A stretch of 64,000 nt of DNA from Toxorhynchites rutilus septentrionalis (Eukaryota; Arthropoda; Insecta; Diptera; Culicidae): NCBI RefSeq assembly GCF_029784135.1, contig NC_073745.1:47678116-47742115 (forward strand), written 5' to 3'. Made by a program: the position numbers and the translations under genes. Below, one piece after another: positions 22,746 through 34,963 of the stretch. The first letter of the stretch is position 1, and every line of letters starts with the position of its first letter. Under the pieces are notes generated by a model that worked only from the letters and a program-made list of their open reading frames with translations, did not search any database and was not told the DNA's origin.

Positions 22746-24650
22746 TTCTTGTGTCGATATCGTTAATTTCTAGTAATATCACTTTGCACCTCATTCGCAT
22801 AATACTTGCTTATAATTATAATCACGGTACGCCAGTTGGAATAAATTTACCAAATTATTACCGTTGACTCCATAGAGATACCTAGAGTAATGGAACCACC
22901 TGCGAAAGGGCCCATAGAGATTAACAGTAATGTTAATGATCCTACTGTATAACTCCGGGGCTTTACTGAGAATTTTCCCAACCAACGCAATTCATTTTAC
23001 GACAATTCCATTTATGCGTACTTACCTCGAACGAGTTTGGAAAAACACAGACCCCCCTCCCATTAAACGTTTGTTTGTTATCGGGAATTTTTCGTCAATT
23101 CAAGAAAGAAAAAAGCACCATAAATAAAGTTGCCAAACATTTATTCCACCATATGGATTTTTATGACCAAAATTTAGAGCCATTACAGTTTGTTTCGAAC
23201 CTCATGCCTTCGGGGACTGTGTTTGTGTGTGCCTTACTGACTGACTTACAGCCTCTATCAGAGTCTCTCTGCTCCTAACTCACATGTGGACCACTCATCG
23301 TTTTTTTATGGCCCATGTTATAAAAATTTCCTACTGGGGTTCGCTTATAGTGAATTTATGTCAGTTTGGTATGGATTCCCATTTTTATTTCCTCATTCAT
23401 ATATTTATATATATAGGCGTCGTGTACTTACGCGTTTTGTTTCGATAAAATTCAATTCACTTCAATTTTTCATCGCTTCGCGATTTTTTAACACCCACTC
23501 GGCTCGCCTTTCGGAGTGCAAACCTAAGTGGAAGTGTACATATTTGAGTTTTCCACTCCCTCTCTCGTTCTCACCATCTACTGGAATAATCAAACAAATC
23601 ACCCTTGAAAAAACAAAAAAATGGTTCTCTCTATCTGTCCCTGCACTCGTGATCAGCTATTTCGCGGCAAGGAGAAATTTACATTTGACGTTCCCTTCTT
23701 CAACGCAAATTCAATCTATTTTCTTTTTTTTCGCACAATGCTGGGTTTAACTCGCTTCGTTTGCGTATGATTTGTTTTTTTTGCGCTATTTACAGGTGAG
23801 AGCTTTAATTTGTTTAACCTTGATGGGATCTTATTCTAGAAACGTTGTTTTTTCTACTCTCAGTTCACTCGCTGTGATAATTTTTTTGGTACGGTAATTT
23901 TAAGTGATACCCAGCATTTGCTCCCATTGGTTGTTTGTTCCATACAATTCCTTGATTACAGTTTCTTCTAGTTTTTGAGCTAATATATATACGCTTGCAA
24001 GATTACAGTTCAGTTTGAATAACAAGTTTATAACAAATACTCATCCAATTGTTTTTTTTGTTTGTGATTTCATCTGTCTATTTACAGGATTGTTCTTCTA
24101 AAGATTTATTTACAACAGGCATGTCCTTTTTGGTTTGGTTTTCTTTTTCTCTCTCGGGTGGGCAGTGGGATTTTGCAGAAACCTTCCACAATCGTGTTAA
24201 TTTAACGCAAACGAATCGACTCGAATAAAGCAAAAATTAACTGCGTCCTTCTGCCGAATTTTCACGCAGCTCGGCCACTAAATTACCCTCTTCTCTATCG
24301 CTTGACTTCGTGACGTTTCGTCGATGGTGGCAATTTGGTTTCATTCTTATCGCGTAATCACATCCGGTTAAAAAAAGGGGAGATGACTGGTTTAATTTAC
24401 TTCATCTTTTGCAAATTGCTGCCAGCGAACGGGCGATGGCGAAAACGGCGTCGATGTCGGTCCTCTCCGAATTGGCACAGAAAAAAAGTGGTAATTTCGT
24501 AACGCTGCTCTTTTGTTCGTCAATTTCGGTCAAGTGATGGCCCAAGGGGGGTTTGTGATGGTTCACAGATTGTTCAGACGGACGGACAGGAGTTGAATTA
24601 ACTTTCTAAGGTTTGTGGGAATTTTCTGTTGTACTGTGTTTGATGAAGCA
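22746..24650. other. Mostly non-repetitive intergenic DNA, no gene recognised
   Basis: T-rich, with a (ta)n tract near 23400. A plus-strand frame at 23286-23750 has no domain and is rich in low-complexity residues. The lack of recognisable transposon sequence over nearly 2 kb is unusual for this window. The stretch may be the 3' region of a gene or regulatory DNA, but nothing in the sequence proves it. Confidence 0.35.
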
Positions 24651-25119
24651 TTAAGAAAAATTTAAGGATTGTATATTTATTGATGAAAATTGGGCATGTG
24701 GGAAATAAACACTATTAGGTTGCTTCTGTACTGCCAATATATTTTAGTGCATCTCCACTGTTATCACTGTTCTCCAAAATGTCTGATGTCTTATACCATC
24801 GCATGATGGTCATGCAAACTAGCAGTTTTTAGATACCACAAAGTATGATTCCTATTATCAGATAGAGTTGACTTCACATCTATCCCCCGATGGAACAATG
24901 ATATGACGAACAGATGTAGATCGTGGCTAGAAAAAAATTTGATTGCCTATGATATACCAATCATTATTTCCTCAAAGTCGAGGAGATGGAGCCGAGAAAA
25001 CGATTCCCCTTAAAATTCAGTGATGAATGCGCGGTTAGTCTGTCTTTGACTAGTTCCAGATAAATCGTTCGAGAAACTGATTGTGGTACACAAGAAATTC
25101 ATATCTTTGCAAAATCTTC

Positions 25120-25700
25120 AACCGCTCTCGGTCTACTTGAAATATTCATTGCACCCTAAAGTTTCCATATACCTAATTTGGTTTAATTTGCTTGATTAAT
25201 TCTCGGGTAATGCAAAAATTTGTGTTTCATTTGTACGGCAGCCCCCTCTAAGAGAGGGGGAAGGAGTATCTTAACACCATAGAAACATTTATTGCATCCT
25301 AAAACCTCCACATGCCAAATTTGGTTTCATTTGCTTGATTAATTCTCGAGTAATGCAGAAATTTGTGTTTCATTTGTATGGCAGCCCCCCCTTTGAGTGG
25401 GGCAAGGACTATCTAACCATCATAGAAACATTTATTGCACCCTAAAACTTTCACATGCCAACTTTGGTTTCGTTTGCTTGGTTAATTTCCGAGTAATGCA
25501 GAAATTTGTGTTTCATTTGTATGGCAGCCCCCCCTTAGAGAGGGGGGAGGGGTCTCAAAATATCACGAAAACCTTCCCCGGCCCCAAAAACCCCTACATA
25601 CCAATTTTCATGTCGATCGGTTCAGTAGTTTCCGAGTCTATAAGAATCAGACAGACAGACAGACATCACTCCATTTATATATATATATATATATAGATAG
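25120..25700 (-). mobile_element. Helitron-type repeat with tandem units, 5' part
   Basis: On the minus strand it starts with a (ta)n-rich 'tctatatatata' end, then tctgtctgtctgattctt and 'ctcggaaactactgaaccg'. Three units of about 142 bp follow, containing 'ggctgccatacaaatgaaacac' type text. The same units occur at 38090-38800 and 56330-56690 next to Helitron 3' ends. The 3' end (ctag) is not found here, so this copy looks truncated. Confidence 0.55.
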
Positions 25701-26778
25701 ATGTATCCCCTTGCAACTACATCCCTTTGTGTTGCGTTGCGTTGCGGTCTCTAAGGCCTGACTGACTATGTTAGACATGTAGGCAGAATCTGTGTGTTCT
25801 TGTACGACAAACAAGCCTCGTAGCCTTCATGCCGTTAGCAACCCAAACAGCTTTTCAATATAGTCACGTTCTGGTGGTCGATTCTTAGTCACAGTGGTTG
25901 AGAATGTGACACATTGCTCCAGATTCACTGATCTTAACGTCGCAGCGATTTACAGAATGTTCAGAACAGAACGCCATGTTTTCCAGCTTATCACCATCGT
26001 CACTCTGTTTAGCATCTGTTGCTCAGTTAGATATGTAAAAATATATAAGATCAGATCACTTTATCCTTTTGGACTAAAATGAATCAATTATTTTCATTCA
26101 TTATTTTAGGAAATGACAAGCCCTGTTTGTTCACATAAGCATAAGAATCAAGAACTATGTGCGTCTTTGAAAGAATTTTTCTTTCATTATGTGAAATGAT
26201 ATGCACACAAAAAAGAGTTCCGGTTCCCCTTTTGAACATTTCTCAAATTGAGCTCAGTGATGACTGACGACTGTTACAGAATTAACGAGATTCAACTTTC
26301 TGCCGACGAAACTTTCTCCCAGTATCGAAGTGGAAACTTCAAAAGGTTTTTATTTTCTTCAAAAACTGTCGAGTAATTCAGCTTGACCGGGACTCGGAGA
26401 GGGAAAGGTTGGATCAATTCTGAAAACGGGTAAAGAATGTCATCGGGAAAGCTATCTCAAATTGTTTGATACTACAAATTTGATCTGATGATTAGGTCTC
26501 TGCTGATCCATTTCAATGATAGAAGCAGATGTGGCATGATTTTTTTGAAATCAATTGAGTTTTAAATAATATGGCTATATCAGGCCCAGTTCAAGTAGTT
26601 TCACATCGATGATACCTTGTATACCCTTTGAATTCCTATTCTCCTTCTGACGAGTGGTGTTGAGGTTACGGATACGCAATCTTGAGTGTTCAAGAAGAAG
26701 CTGGACAGAGTAAACAGGAATGGAATAGATAGATCAGGTATGAAGAATTAAATGGATGATCATGGGATTGATCCCAAA
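25701..26778. other. No gene recognised
   Basis: An AT-rich stretch without supported coding sequence or recognised repeat ends. Confidence 0.4.
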
Positions 26779-26780
26779 TA

Positions 26781-28014
26781 AGGGCGAACACGAAATTATT
26801 GCGACACCGAAAATGTCATGCCAATTTTCTTATAATGTTTAGAATCAAACCAAAATTTTAGGGTAGTTTTATACATATATTAACTTCAAAAATCAAAAGA
26901 AAAGTTAATCGATGGAGCCTTGAGTGTAAAATTGAACGCATTTTCGCTTGATGCCCTCCATCAAAGTCTTTACAGTGTCATCCGGTACCAGTTTCTCCGT
27001 TTTTTTCCATTTTCTTAACATGTCCTTCTCGTCTTTGACTGTCTTCTTGCTCTTCCGAAGTTCCCGCTTCATTATTGCCCAGTACTGCTCCACCGGGCGC
27101 AGCTCCGGACAGTTTGGCGCGTTCATGTCCTTTGGAACAAAATGGACAGAATTGGCCTCATACCATTCCAAGACACTTTTAGAATAGTGGCATGTTGCCA
27201 AATCTGGCCAAAATAGCGGAGCTTCGTCGTGCTTCTGCAAGAACGGCAAAAGGCGCTTCTCAAGGCACTCAGATTTGTAGATCTTGCCATTTACTGTGCC
27301 CTTTGTCACGAAAGGCTCACTCCTCAGTCCGCAAGAGTAGATATTTGGAGGCGAACTTCGACATTTTCTTCTTCTTAAATTTGTCGTCCACATCGAACTT
27401 GCTCTTGCCGGTGAAAAACTCCAACCCCGGAATTTGCTTGAAATCGGTTTTTATATACGTTTCGTCGTCCATCACACAGCAGCCATATTTTGTCTGCATC
27501 TTCTCGTAGAGCTTCCGTGCCCGAGTTTTAGCCGTCGATTGTTGCCGCTCATCGCGGTTTGGGAATTTCTGTACCTTGTATGTATGTAGTCCAGCTCTCT
27601 TCTTTGCATTCTGGACGTAGCTCTGCGACATGCCGATCTTTTTAGCCAAATCACGGCTTGAGACGTTGGGATTTGCTTTAATCATCCGCTTCACCTTTCC
27701 CTCCGTCTTTTTGTTCTGCGGTCCCGGTTTTCTTCCAGCTCCTTTGCCGTGGTCCAACATCAACCGCTCCTGGAACCGCTTCAACACTCTGGAGACTGCC
27801 GGTGCGACAGGTCAGGAAATTCCAGGTGTTTAGAAAGAATTTGTTCTCTCGACCCGCGTTGGTTCATCTCCATTTTCGTTGAATCGAAAAACACGACTTC
27901 GCATGTAGACAACACATATCAATGATAAAGTGAGCGAAATTTGGTAGGTTTTTACCCAATGGTAAAAAAGTTATGCCCTGTTGAATGTGTCGCAATAATT
28001 TCGTGTTCGCCCTT
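26781..28014 (-). mobile_element. DD37E transposon, second subfamily (inverted-repeat start agggcgaacacg)
   Basis: The terminal inverted repeats read agggcgaacacgaaattatt on the left and its inverse on the right, with 'gcgacac' continuing inside. TA target dinucleotides lie at 26779-26780 and 28015-28016. Length is about 1.23 kb. Confidence 0.85.
26905..27873 (-). pseudogene. DD37E transposase with frameshifts
   Basis: The start ATG is at 27873 (MEMNQRG). An HTH-type region reads SSRDLAKKIGMSQSYVQ, and the catalytic motifs are MDDETYIK, FWPDLATCHYS and RPVEQYW with DD37E spacing. A frameshift with loss of a few codons near 27785-27800 breaks the N-terminal region. A second break near 27340-27350 separates the first catalytic D from the rest. 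All three catalytic residues survive in sequence. The reading C-terminus ends at 26905. Confidence 0.85.
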
Positions 28015-28077
28015 TATACTATTTCGCATTAGGTGCGCAATTAAATTTTTGCTGTTTTTCAATAGACGACACAATTA

Positions 28078-29251
28078 ACAGGTGTTCAATAAAAAATGAG
28101 AATGATTTCAATACCTTTCTGTAAAAAAAAGTACAGAGCGTATTTTTTCTCTCACCAAGAGAATTGCTGTCTGGGCTTCCTAGAAACGGGTTGCTGGTTT
28201 TTTTTCTCGCTTGGGTGCTGTCAGTTCGATCAAAGATGGCGTCAAAACAACAAGCACTCCGCGAGCGTGATGTACGGTTTTTTGAAACGCGTGAAAGTAA
28301 AGGAAAAAGGTTTACAGTAGACTACTTTAGGGGCGTAAATGCGCCGGTGAACACTGTTAACCGGATCCTGGCATCCCGGTAGTGGCCGTCCGAGGAAATT
28401 CATGACGAAAAAGAAGAAGGAATCTTTGAAAATGCTGTTCGACAACAAGGAAGATATGAGTTTGCGTGACGCTGGTCGAAAATTTCGCTGCTCCCATTCC
28501 TAAATCCACAGAACCCTCAAGCAGGAGGGCATCGTCCGTCGGAAGAAGACTAGGTCCCCAGAGTACACGGACGAGCAGATAGCGACCGTGAAATCTCAGT
28601 GTCGATGGATTACGAAGAATTATCGTAGGACGTCATTCGTGCTGGACGACGAGAGTTATTCTCCACTGTCAAAGTCCGACATTCCTGGGAATGATCGGTA
28701 CTATACCAGCGACAAGGCGTCCACACCCCCTGGGTGAATCAGAAGTTGTACGAAAAGAAATGCCTGGAGAAGACTCTGGTTCCGTTCTTAGAGGAGCATC
28801 ATTCTGATGGATAGTACGTCTTCTGGCCGGACAAGGCGTCTTCCCATTACGCCAAGAAGTTTTTGGCGTACCTCGAGGAAAAACAAATACCGTACGTATC
28901 CAATGAACGTTACCCGACCAACTTGCCCCAGTGCCGTCCGATCGAGGATTTTTTCCGGCTCCCTCTGTGCCCTGGGGTACAAGAATAATTGGCGGGCCAC
29001 GGACACCAAGCAGCTGACCACGAGGATCCGGAATTGCATCCAGGAGATGGATGTCAGTGCCGTCCAGTGCTCTTGTGAGAATATTTCCATCAAGTTGTGC
29101 TGTACGGCTGAGCACGGCCCCTTTGCCAACCTTCACTGAATTTTTTTTTTGAAGAACAACCATTATGTTTGATATAAAAAAAAACTGAATTGTTAAAAAA
29201 TTTTTTTTTACTATATCACTGAAGGAATTCTCCTTTTTATTGAACACCCGT
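28078..29251 (+). mobile_element. Decayed DD37E transposon, third subfamily, shorter copy
   Basis: The left end reads acaggtgttcaataaaaaatg; the right end is the inverse of acgggtgttcaataaaaa. It is flanked by TA on the left (28076-28077) and a mutated ca on the right. The ends match those of the transposon at 39597-42078, so both belong to one subfamily. Confidence 0.8.
28236..29139 (+). pseudogene. DD37E transposase relic with internal deletion
   Basis: It begins MASKQQALRERDVRFFET, matching the transposase at 39752. Stops and frameshifts occur from about 28380 on. The catalytic region retains DDESYSPLSK and FWPDKASSHYAKK, followed by LPQCRPIEDFF. About 40 codons between these blocks are missing near 28731 relative to the sister copy. 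It is nonfunctional. Confidence 0.8.
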
Positions 29252-30802
29252 CAGTGTGCTGTTCGATTATTAAGTGTTCCGTTCGATTGCTTATGGTTGC
29301 GCTGGTCAACAGTTTTGCTTATAAAGGGTCATCCATTAGCGACTTGACACTGTTGTGTCTACGTTTTTTTTTGTATAACCCTCTACAGCCCAAGCCCGCC
29401 TTTAGACGGGCTTCGCGGATTCTCTTTTCACATTATTCAGACATTATTTTCAATGTTCACCCCCACTAGAACGTCTTTAGAATATTTTCATCTATCACAC
29501 ATACACATTGTTTTTATGCTGGCAACTTTCTGCTAGGAGTATTTTATGTTGAAAGTCAGAAATTCAAGGTAAAAGTGGAGTAGGTTTTTTTTAGATAAAT
29601 AAAAAATTGGGCGGTAGAGGGATAATAGTGACTTTGAGCACTTTTGGCTGATTCATCACTTAGTGTGTCTTCGTGTGAACCCTTAAAACATTTTAATGAT
29701 CTGTTAAATAAGCTCAGAGACAACATCCAATGCGAAATTCGATCCAACGGATCAATCGCTGTAAACGGGCCCGTGGTGGTCATATGACCGAAATCGAATT
29801 TTATTCTTAAAATGTAATGGCACGTTTACATTAGGGAGATCTATAGCTGGAGATGGATTCATTGACTCGAAAAAATACAGGTGAGAATATATATGATACA
29901 CTTCTTCGAGGTATATATAACTACTATGAATAGAATAAATTCATGCATATGTAAACGCTGGTGAAAAATCACTAAAGTTGGATTCGTGCTGGTGTAAACG
30001 ATTGATGCGATTTCTATAATACTCATCATATTTCTTCACATGAATATATCACTAGTCTAAACCCACCGTAAGAGTTGAACTACAACCATAATAAATTTGA
30101 ACTCAATATCTCAGAAACCTGCGTTTTATTAAAAAAAAAAAAGGTGACAACTCATTAAAAACAACTTGTTTCGAGGATAGTCTCGAAGTACGAACGCTTT
30201 ACCAACTACACCCAAACTAGCGTTGGCAGAAAACATGTCATCTCTGGCAGAAATGATGCCATTTAGTGTGCTGTTGAGTCAAATGCGCTAATAATGAGCT
30301 ATTTTGAAAGCTTGAAAATGGTTTGTATGTGTGCGTGCAGACATCTCTTTCTGTTTTCTTTTCTCATTTCATTTGGGATTGTGCCAAAAAAAAAGTCCAT
30401 ACGACGTCAATGGAGATCGAACCTAGGCCGGCTGGAATGCAAAGCTAATTTACACGACCACGTTATCCACATGGCTAATGATGCCTAAGAAGTTTTTCAG
30501 CAAATACGTGATAATGTTACACCTGATTATAAAATGAAGTTGGGAAGTGTTTTCTAAGAGTAAAAAAGAAGCACATGAAGGAGAACAATATCTATCTGGG
30601 CCGTGTATGTGGCAAAGCATGCGGAAAGCTTACTTGTCTTTTGTTTCGCTCACTCGTATTAATCTTATATTGCTGTGCCATGTATATTATACAAATGCTT
30701 ACCAGTATTTCTGAGTCATGACATTTTCTGTTATGTTATGTCTCATTTATTGTCATAAATTGGGATGACAACTCATGAGCTAAAATCAATTTTGGGTGTA
30801 CT
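29252..30802. other. No gene; short tRNA-like fragment inside
   Basis: No supported coding region. At about 30395-30480, on the minus strand, a tRNA-like stretch carries an A-box-like 'tagccatgtggataacg' and a B box 'aggttcgatctcc', probably the head of a degraded SINE. I could not define its ends. Confidence 0.4.
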
Positions 30803-30812
30803 AGTAATATGG

Positions 30813-31087
30813 AGTGCTCCCGTGGCCGAGTGGTTAGCGTCATAACTAACATGCCGGGTGTTCGGGTTCGATTCCCGTTCTGGTCGGGGGAATTTTTCGT
30901 CAAAGAAATTTCCTCCGACTTGCACTGTGATTACGCGTATTCTAGAGCTTGCCACTCAGAATGCATTCAAGGCGTGTTATTTGGCATAGAAATCTCAACT
31001 AAGTACTAATAAAAATGACGCAAGTGATACTACGTTGAGACGGCGAAGTTCCTCTAGGAACGTTAGTGCCATTGAAGAAGAAGAAGA
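30813..31087 (+). mobile_element. tRNA-derived SINE with GAA tail, copy 1
   Basis: The head carries RNA polymerase III boxes (A: gtggccgagtggttagcg; B: gggttcgattccc). The body is about 200 nt and the tail is a gaa repeat. Flanking direct repeats agtaatatgg (30803-30812 and 31088-31097) mark the insertion. A near-identical SINE lies inverted at 59901-60173. The layout fits a tRNA-related mosquito SINE such as Feilai, but I cannot confirm the family name. Confidence 0.85.
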
Positions 31088-31097
31088 AGTAATATGG

Positions 31098-32090
31098 GAA
31101 AACGTTAGCTACCAGCTATCAGTTGATGAAACTCAATTGAAATACTTTTAGATTCTCACAACTAATAAAAACACACTAACGTGTTGTGTGCGATGATCAT
31201 GTTTGTAAATCATATTTCAAAAACTGTGTTGTTTTATGTAGTTGAAGTCCGAAAACTGCGAGTTGGCGCAAACAGGTGAGTTTCCTTTTTCATAGTTAAA
31301 GTCGCAAGTAGTGTTTCCTTTTCAGTGGGGAAACAATTGTATTGAACTGGTGATGATACTCTCCCCCCTTGTGGAAGGTTTATCATTAGACGTTGGCTCA
31401 TTGTTTTTCTGGTACATGGACACAGTCGCTTCTTGAGCCGAGTATTTGGGAGGAAACTATTGGATCTTGGAAGCTGGGAAGATTCAATCGCGCTGCTTGG
31501 TCTCCTCTACGGAAGTGGCGCATAAGCCAGCCATCTACGCATAAAGCACCTGATGCAATTGGAACTCTTTGAATACTATAATGACAACACAAATCATCTT
31601 TGATATAAAGATGAGACTTCTCATCGTAACTCCTATTTTGGACCCTGATAAAACAGCAGCTAAACTATTTCATTCAAACATTACGAATATCGAGAAAGGA
31701 ACAATTCCTTACCAGAGTGATGGCATAATCAAGATATATGAACGTATACGGAAACTGAAATCCCGGTCCTAAGCCATGTGTACGCTTTACCATGCAACAA
31801 TCGTATCAATGAAGCTTGAGTTATTTATTATCAGGTGGTCGGTTCTGGAAATTTTTTGACAGCAGTTTGTTTTGAAATGTGTCCTCTTTTAGTGCTGAAA
31901 AGCTCGTCACGATACATTTTGTTTCAAAGATGATATACTTGAAGGAAGGCGGGAAACAATAATTAGTTTTGAACACCCATTTCGTAAATCCGACGTGGTC
32001 AATCGCGAAGTCGTTGAAAGGCATGCTGTCAATCGGGAGAAACAGAGCGTAATGTAATGGAACTAAGGAACTAAGGATCGGAAGCTACAT
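31098..32090. other. No gene recognised
   Basis: AT-rich. The stretch near 31833 (gtggtcggttctgga) recurs in direct orientation near 33047 (gtggtcagttccaga). The pair brackets a transposase relic but is not inverted, so it cannot be called as transposon ends. Confidence 0.35.
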
Positions 32091-32830
32091 TTGAAGGTGT
32101 TTAGAACGATTAGGATAGACGCTGGGCTCTCGGGTTATGATACCGCCGAGAAATTCAATACCAGCCAATGCGCCGTTAGAAGGATTCGTCTACGAGAAGA
32201 ATTTCGGTCTAGTAAGCAACCAGACACTGAAGCAGATTCTAGTGTTCAAAAACGTACCCGTAAGTTGTACAATGAGATTCTTACGAAGTACGAAGGATGC
32301 ACCCTCATGGACGACGAAACGTACGTGAAGATTAGTTATGGGCAGCTTCTCGGTCAAAAGTTCCATAAAGTCACTGGTCGAGGTAATATCCATAGCAAGT
32401 TCACATTTGTTTTACGAATAAATTCGTAAGAAAACTTATCACCTGGCAAGGTATTTACAGCTGTGGACAAAAAAAAAGTTTTTGTGACAAACAAGACTAA
32501 GAATTCTGAAATGTACAAGCAGGAGTGCCTGGAAAACCTGTAAAATTTTAGCCTGAATTGGCAAGCTGCCACTACAGCGAATAAGTACTGTAGTGATATC
32601 CAGACGACGGATAGGATTTTTTCGAAGAGGACATCAATCCACCTAACAGTCCTCAATTCCGCCCTATCAAGAGCTATGAAGCAATTGGTAAACAGAAGCT
32701 GAAGAAGAGTGAGATCAGAAGTTGAGTGACTCGGAATGCGGCAGAGATGAAGAAATGGTTGAACAAAATAATCACTCAGGTTAGCCAACAGCGTCCAAAA
32801 TATGATTGGAGGTATTCTAATGAAAGTTTG
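32091..32830 (+). pseudogene. Strongly decayed DD37E-type transposase
   Basis: The first part reads to 32429 and contains KRTRKLYNEIL and MDDETYVK, the first catalytic motif. Later frames broken by many stops still show EEDINPPN and a FRPI stretch equivalent to LRPIE. The order and spacing fit an ITmD37E-like transposase. It is the oldest-looking relic of this group in the window, and no convincing terminal repeats were found. Confidence 0.6.
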
Positions 32831-34267
32831 AGATTTCATCAAAATCAAATCGGAATAATTTTGGTAGCTATTCAAATTATTTAAAGTGCAATTGATAACC
32901 TTAATTTTGAGTACTCAACATTTTAAATTCATTAACATGATTCCGAGAAGCATCAGTTTTTTTGCGTCCAGATATTAAATGACTCAAATTTTGAAGGCTT
33001 CAATTAAAAAACAGTATCGCTGTTAATTTTACTGCAGCGGTCCTAGTGGTCAGTTCCAGAATGTTTTGACAGAAGATTCTTCGCAATCATACCTTATTCC
33101 AGTGGCGAAAGTTCTGTTACGCTTCATTCAGTTTGAAGTTGTTGCAAGTGAAAACCTAAATAGAAACAATGAATTTTGACACATCGTCACATCGGAAAAC
33201 TAGGAGACCGTTGAATTTAACCAAATTTATAGCCTGCCATTTATAGTTTGCAGTAAGGTTTTCGTGAAGAGAATGTATTTTTTCCATCAACGAAGCACAA
33301 CAACGAAGCACAAGGACTATAGTCAGCTGTGGATAGTTGCCGGGGGACACTTCAATGGTATCGTAACAACGGATCGGATTCTGTCGGACTTCAACCAACC
33401 CTATTACTCCCAATTTTGCATTTTGCAATACTGAGTTTTTTTTAGGTAAATGCGAAATAGAAACAAACTTTTACACAAGTATCCCTCAATAGAACCGATA
33501 TCTTGCCTTTAGATTGAACTGAACCGTTAAGTTTTATCATCATTTTGTTTTATCAATTTGAATTAAAACACAAACCAATCAGCGCACAATCGCAGAGAAC
33601 AGTTTAAATACTAAAGAGAGAGGATATGAAAGGTATTTGGGAACAGGCTAAGCTAACATCAGAGTGACATCCTCCGAGGTCACCGAATTGTCAGTCCACA
33701 GAAACGAACTGTTAGTATGAATCTGAATGCAGGTAATATGAGTGTTACCCTCAAGCGCTTGGACACATTGAAACATAATAAACTTTTGAACTAAACGTTA
33801 AAAATTTAACTCCCGGTATTGACAGAAAAAAAATAGAGTTGCATTATCAAGAAAAACCAAACCTGAAGAAAATAATGCTCAAGACATGAATTATTTTAGC
33901 TATGCATATTTTTTTAGGCTTCTGTATAATTTTGTGATTCTGTAAAAATAGCTGTAATGGCAACAATGTCTTACCTCAGACCTCCTCTTCAGAACGTTAC
34001 AATTTACACTCACTAGTTAATGTGTGAATCTTGTTGTTTTTAGAATCATTTTTTGCTGAAGCTAATCGAATCGATTATTTCTAACAATACAAACCAATTG
34101 GAACAACAATGCTGATAAACTAATTCAACTATGGAAATCCCGACAAACACGCGAGTGCCACTACTCAATTCTAGTTCCGAACCGTAGACTTTCCTGCTAG
34201 CTTCGAACGCATTTCATTTATGTCCTCACACAGCTTCCTGTTCGTCGTCAGCTGTGCTGTACCTGTG
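32831..34267. other. Region downstream of the neuroligin terminal exon; possible 3' UTR
   Basis: No coding region. The part next to 34267 would be the neuroligin 3' UTR if the exon call is right, but I could not place a polyadenylation site. A TATA-like 'gtttaaatac' with downstream GC-rich text near 33600-33700 may be part of an old repeat. Confidence 0.35.
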
Positions 34268-34963
34268 CTATACCGTCACCTCTTGTATTTGAACACGCTT
34301 TTTTAGCGTCGAACTACTACCGGGGCCCGCGTTCCCGCGTTCCATCCCCGCCGATTGAGCCGAATTGGCCATCGGTCCGGCGAGATTCCCACTGCTGCCC
34401 GTCTCCCGGTTATGCGAGTGGTGGTGATGATGATTGCCACTACCAGTATTACCTATGCTAACACTACCGATAAAATTGCTACTACTATAGGAGCTGCCGG
34501 GACAGCCACCCGCTCCACCTCCGCCGCCGCCGCCACCGCCGGTATGCTTTGGATTCGTTGAACTCACCAAGTCTACCGTGATGACGTTGCTGTTGCCACC
34601 GCCGCCGCTACTATTTCCGCCCAGATGCTGATGGTTATGGTGATGGTGGTGATGATTGTTGCTACTATTTACAAGAATGGAAGTTAGTGGAGGTCCTGTC
34701 TGGGAGGCCACCGCTGAGGTTGACGAAGAAGGCGATCCGGGGTTCGCCGCCTGGGATGCTGGAGATGACGGAGAAACGTTGCTCGAGGATCGGATTGGTG
34801 GCAGTGGGGCACTCTTCGAAGCCCGCGGTAGCGTTTGATGATGATGGTGCAGTTTTTCCGCCACTCCGGACCCCGGATGGTGATGGTGGCACGGCGGTTG
34901 CTCGCCGGATGCTATTGTCAGCACCGTATGCTGCTGAGACATGGCTGCCGTGGATGAGAGATT
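34268..34963 (-). CDS. Nlg: Putative terminal exon of neuroligin: cytoplasmic tail
   Basis: A 232-codon open stretch follows a good splice acceptor (ttctttatttccgccag, junction at 34963/34964) in phase 0. This matches the phase-0 donor at 61451/61450. It encodes a low-complexity tail with His runs, a Gly run of about ten residues and many Ser/Asn. It ends LKKRVQIQEVTV and a TAG stop. The last residues V-T-V fit a class II PDZ ligand, which would suit a synaptic adhesion receptor. Base composition is GC-rich compared with the flanks, as expected for coding sequence. An ATG-initiated frame extends upstream to 35044 but runs through the acceptor. The membership of this exon in the gene is inferred from strand, phase and character. 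Confidence 0.6.
   Translation of the reverse strand, partial: NLSSTAAMSQQHTVLTIASGEQPPCHHHHPGSGVAEKLHHHHQTLPRASKSAPLPPIRSSSNVSPSSPASQAANPGSPSSSTSAVASQTGPPLTSILVNSSNNHHHHHHNHQHLGGNSSGGGGNSNVITVDLVSSTNPKHTGGGGGGGGGAGGCPGSSYSSSNFIGSVSIGNTGSGNHHHHHSHNRETGSSGNLAGPMANSAQSAGMERGNAGPGSSSTLKKRVQIQEVTV

Noticed and set aside
23286..23750. 154-codon plus-strand frame
   Set aside because: Low-complexity translation, no domain, no coding-like base bias and no splice context.
30813..30890. tRNA gene (A and B boxes present)
   Set aside because: The tRNA-like head is followed by a body and GAA tail and flanked by target duplications, with a second copy at 59901-60173. It is a SINE.
31833..33075. Terminal repeats around the 32-kb transposase relic
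   Set aside because: The two similar stretches are in direct, not inverted, orientation, so they cannot be the ends of a Tc1/mariner-type element.
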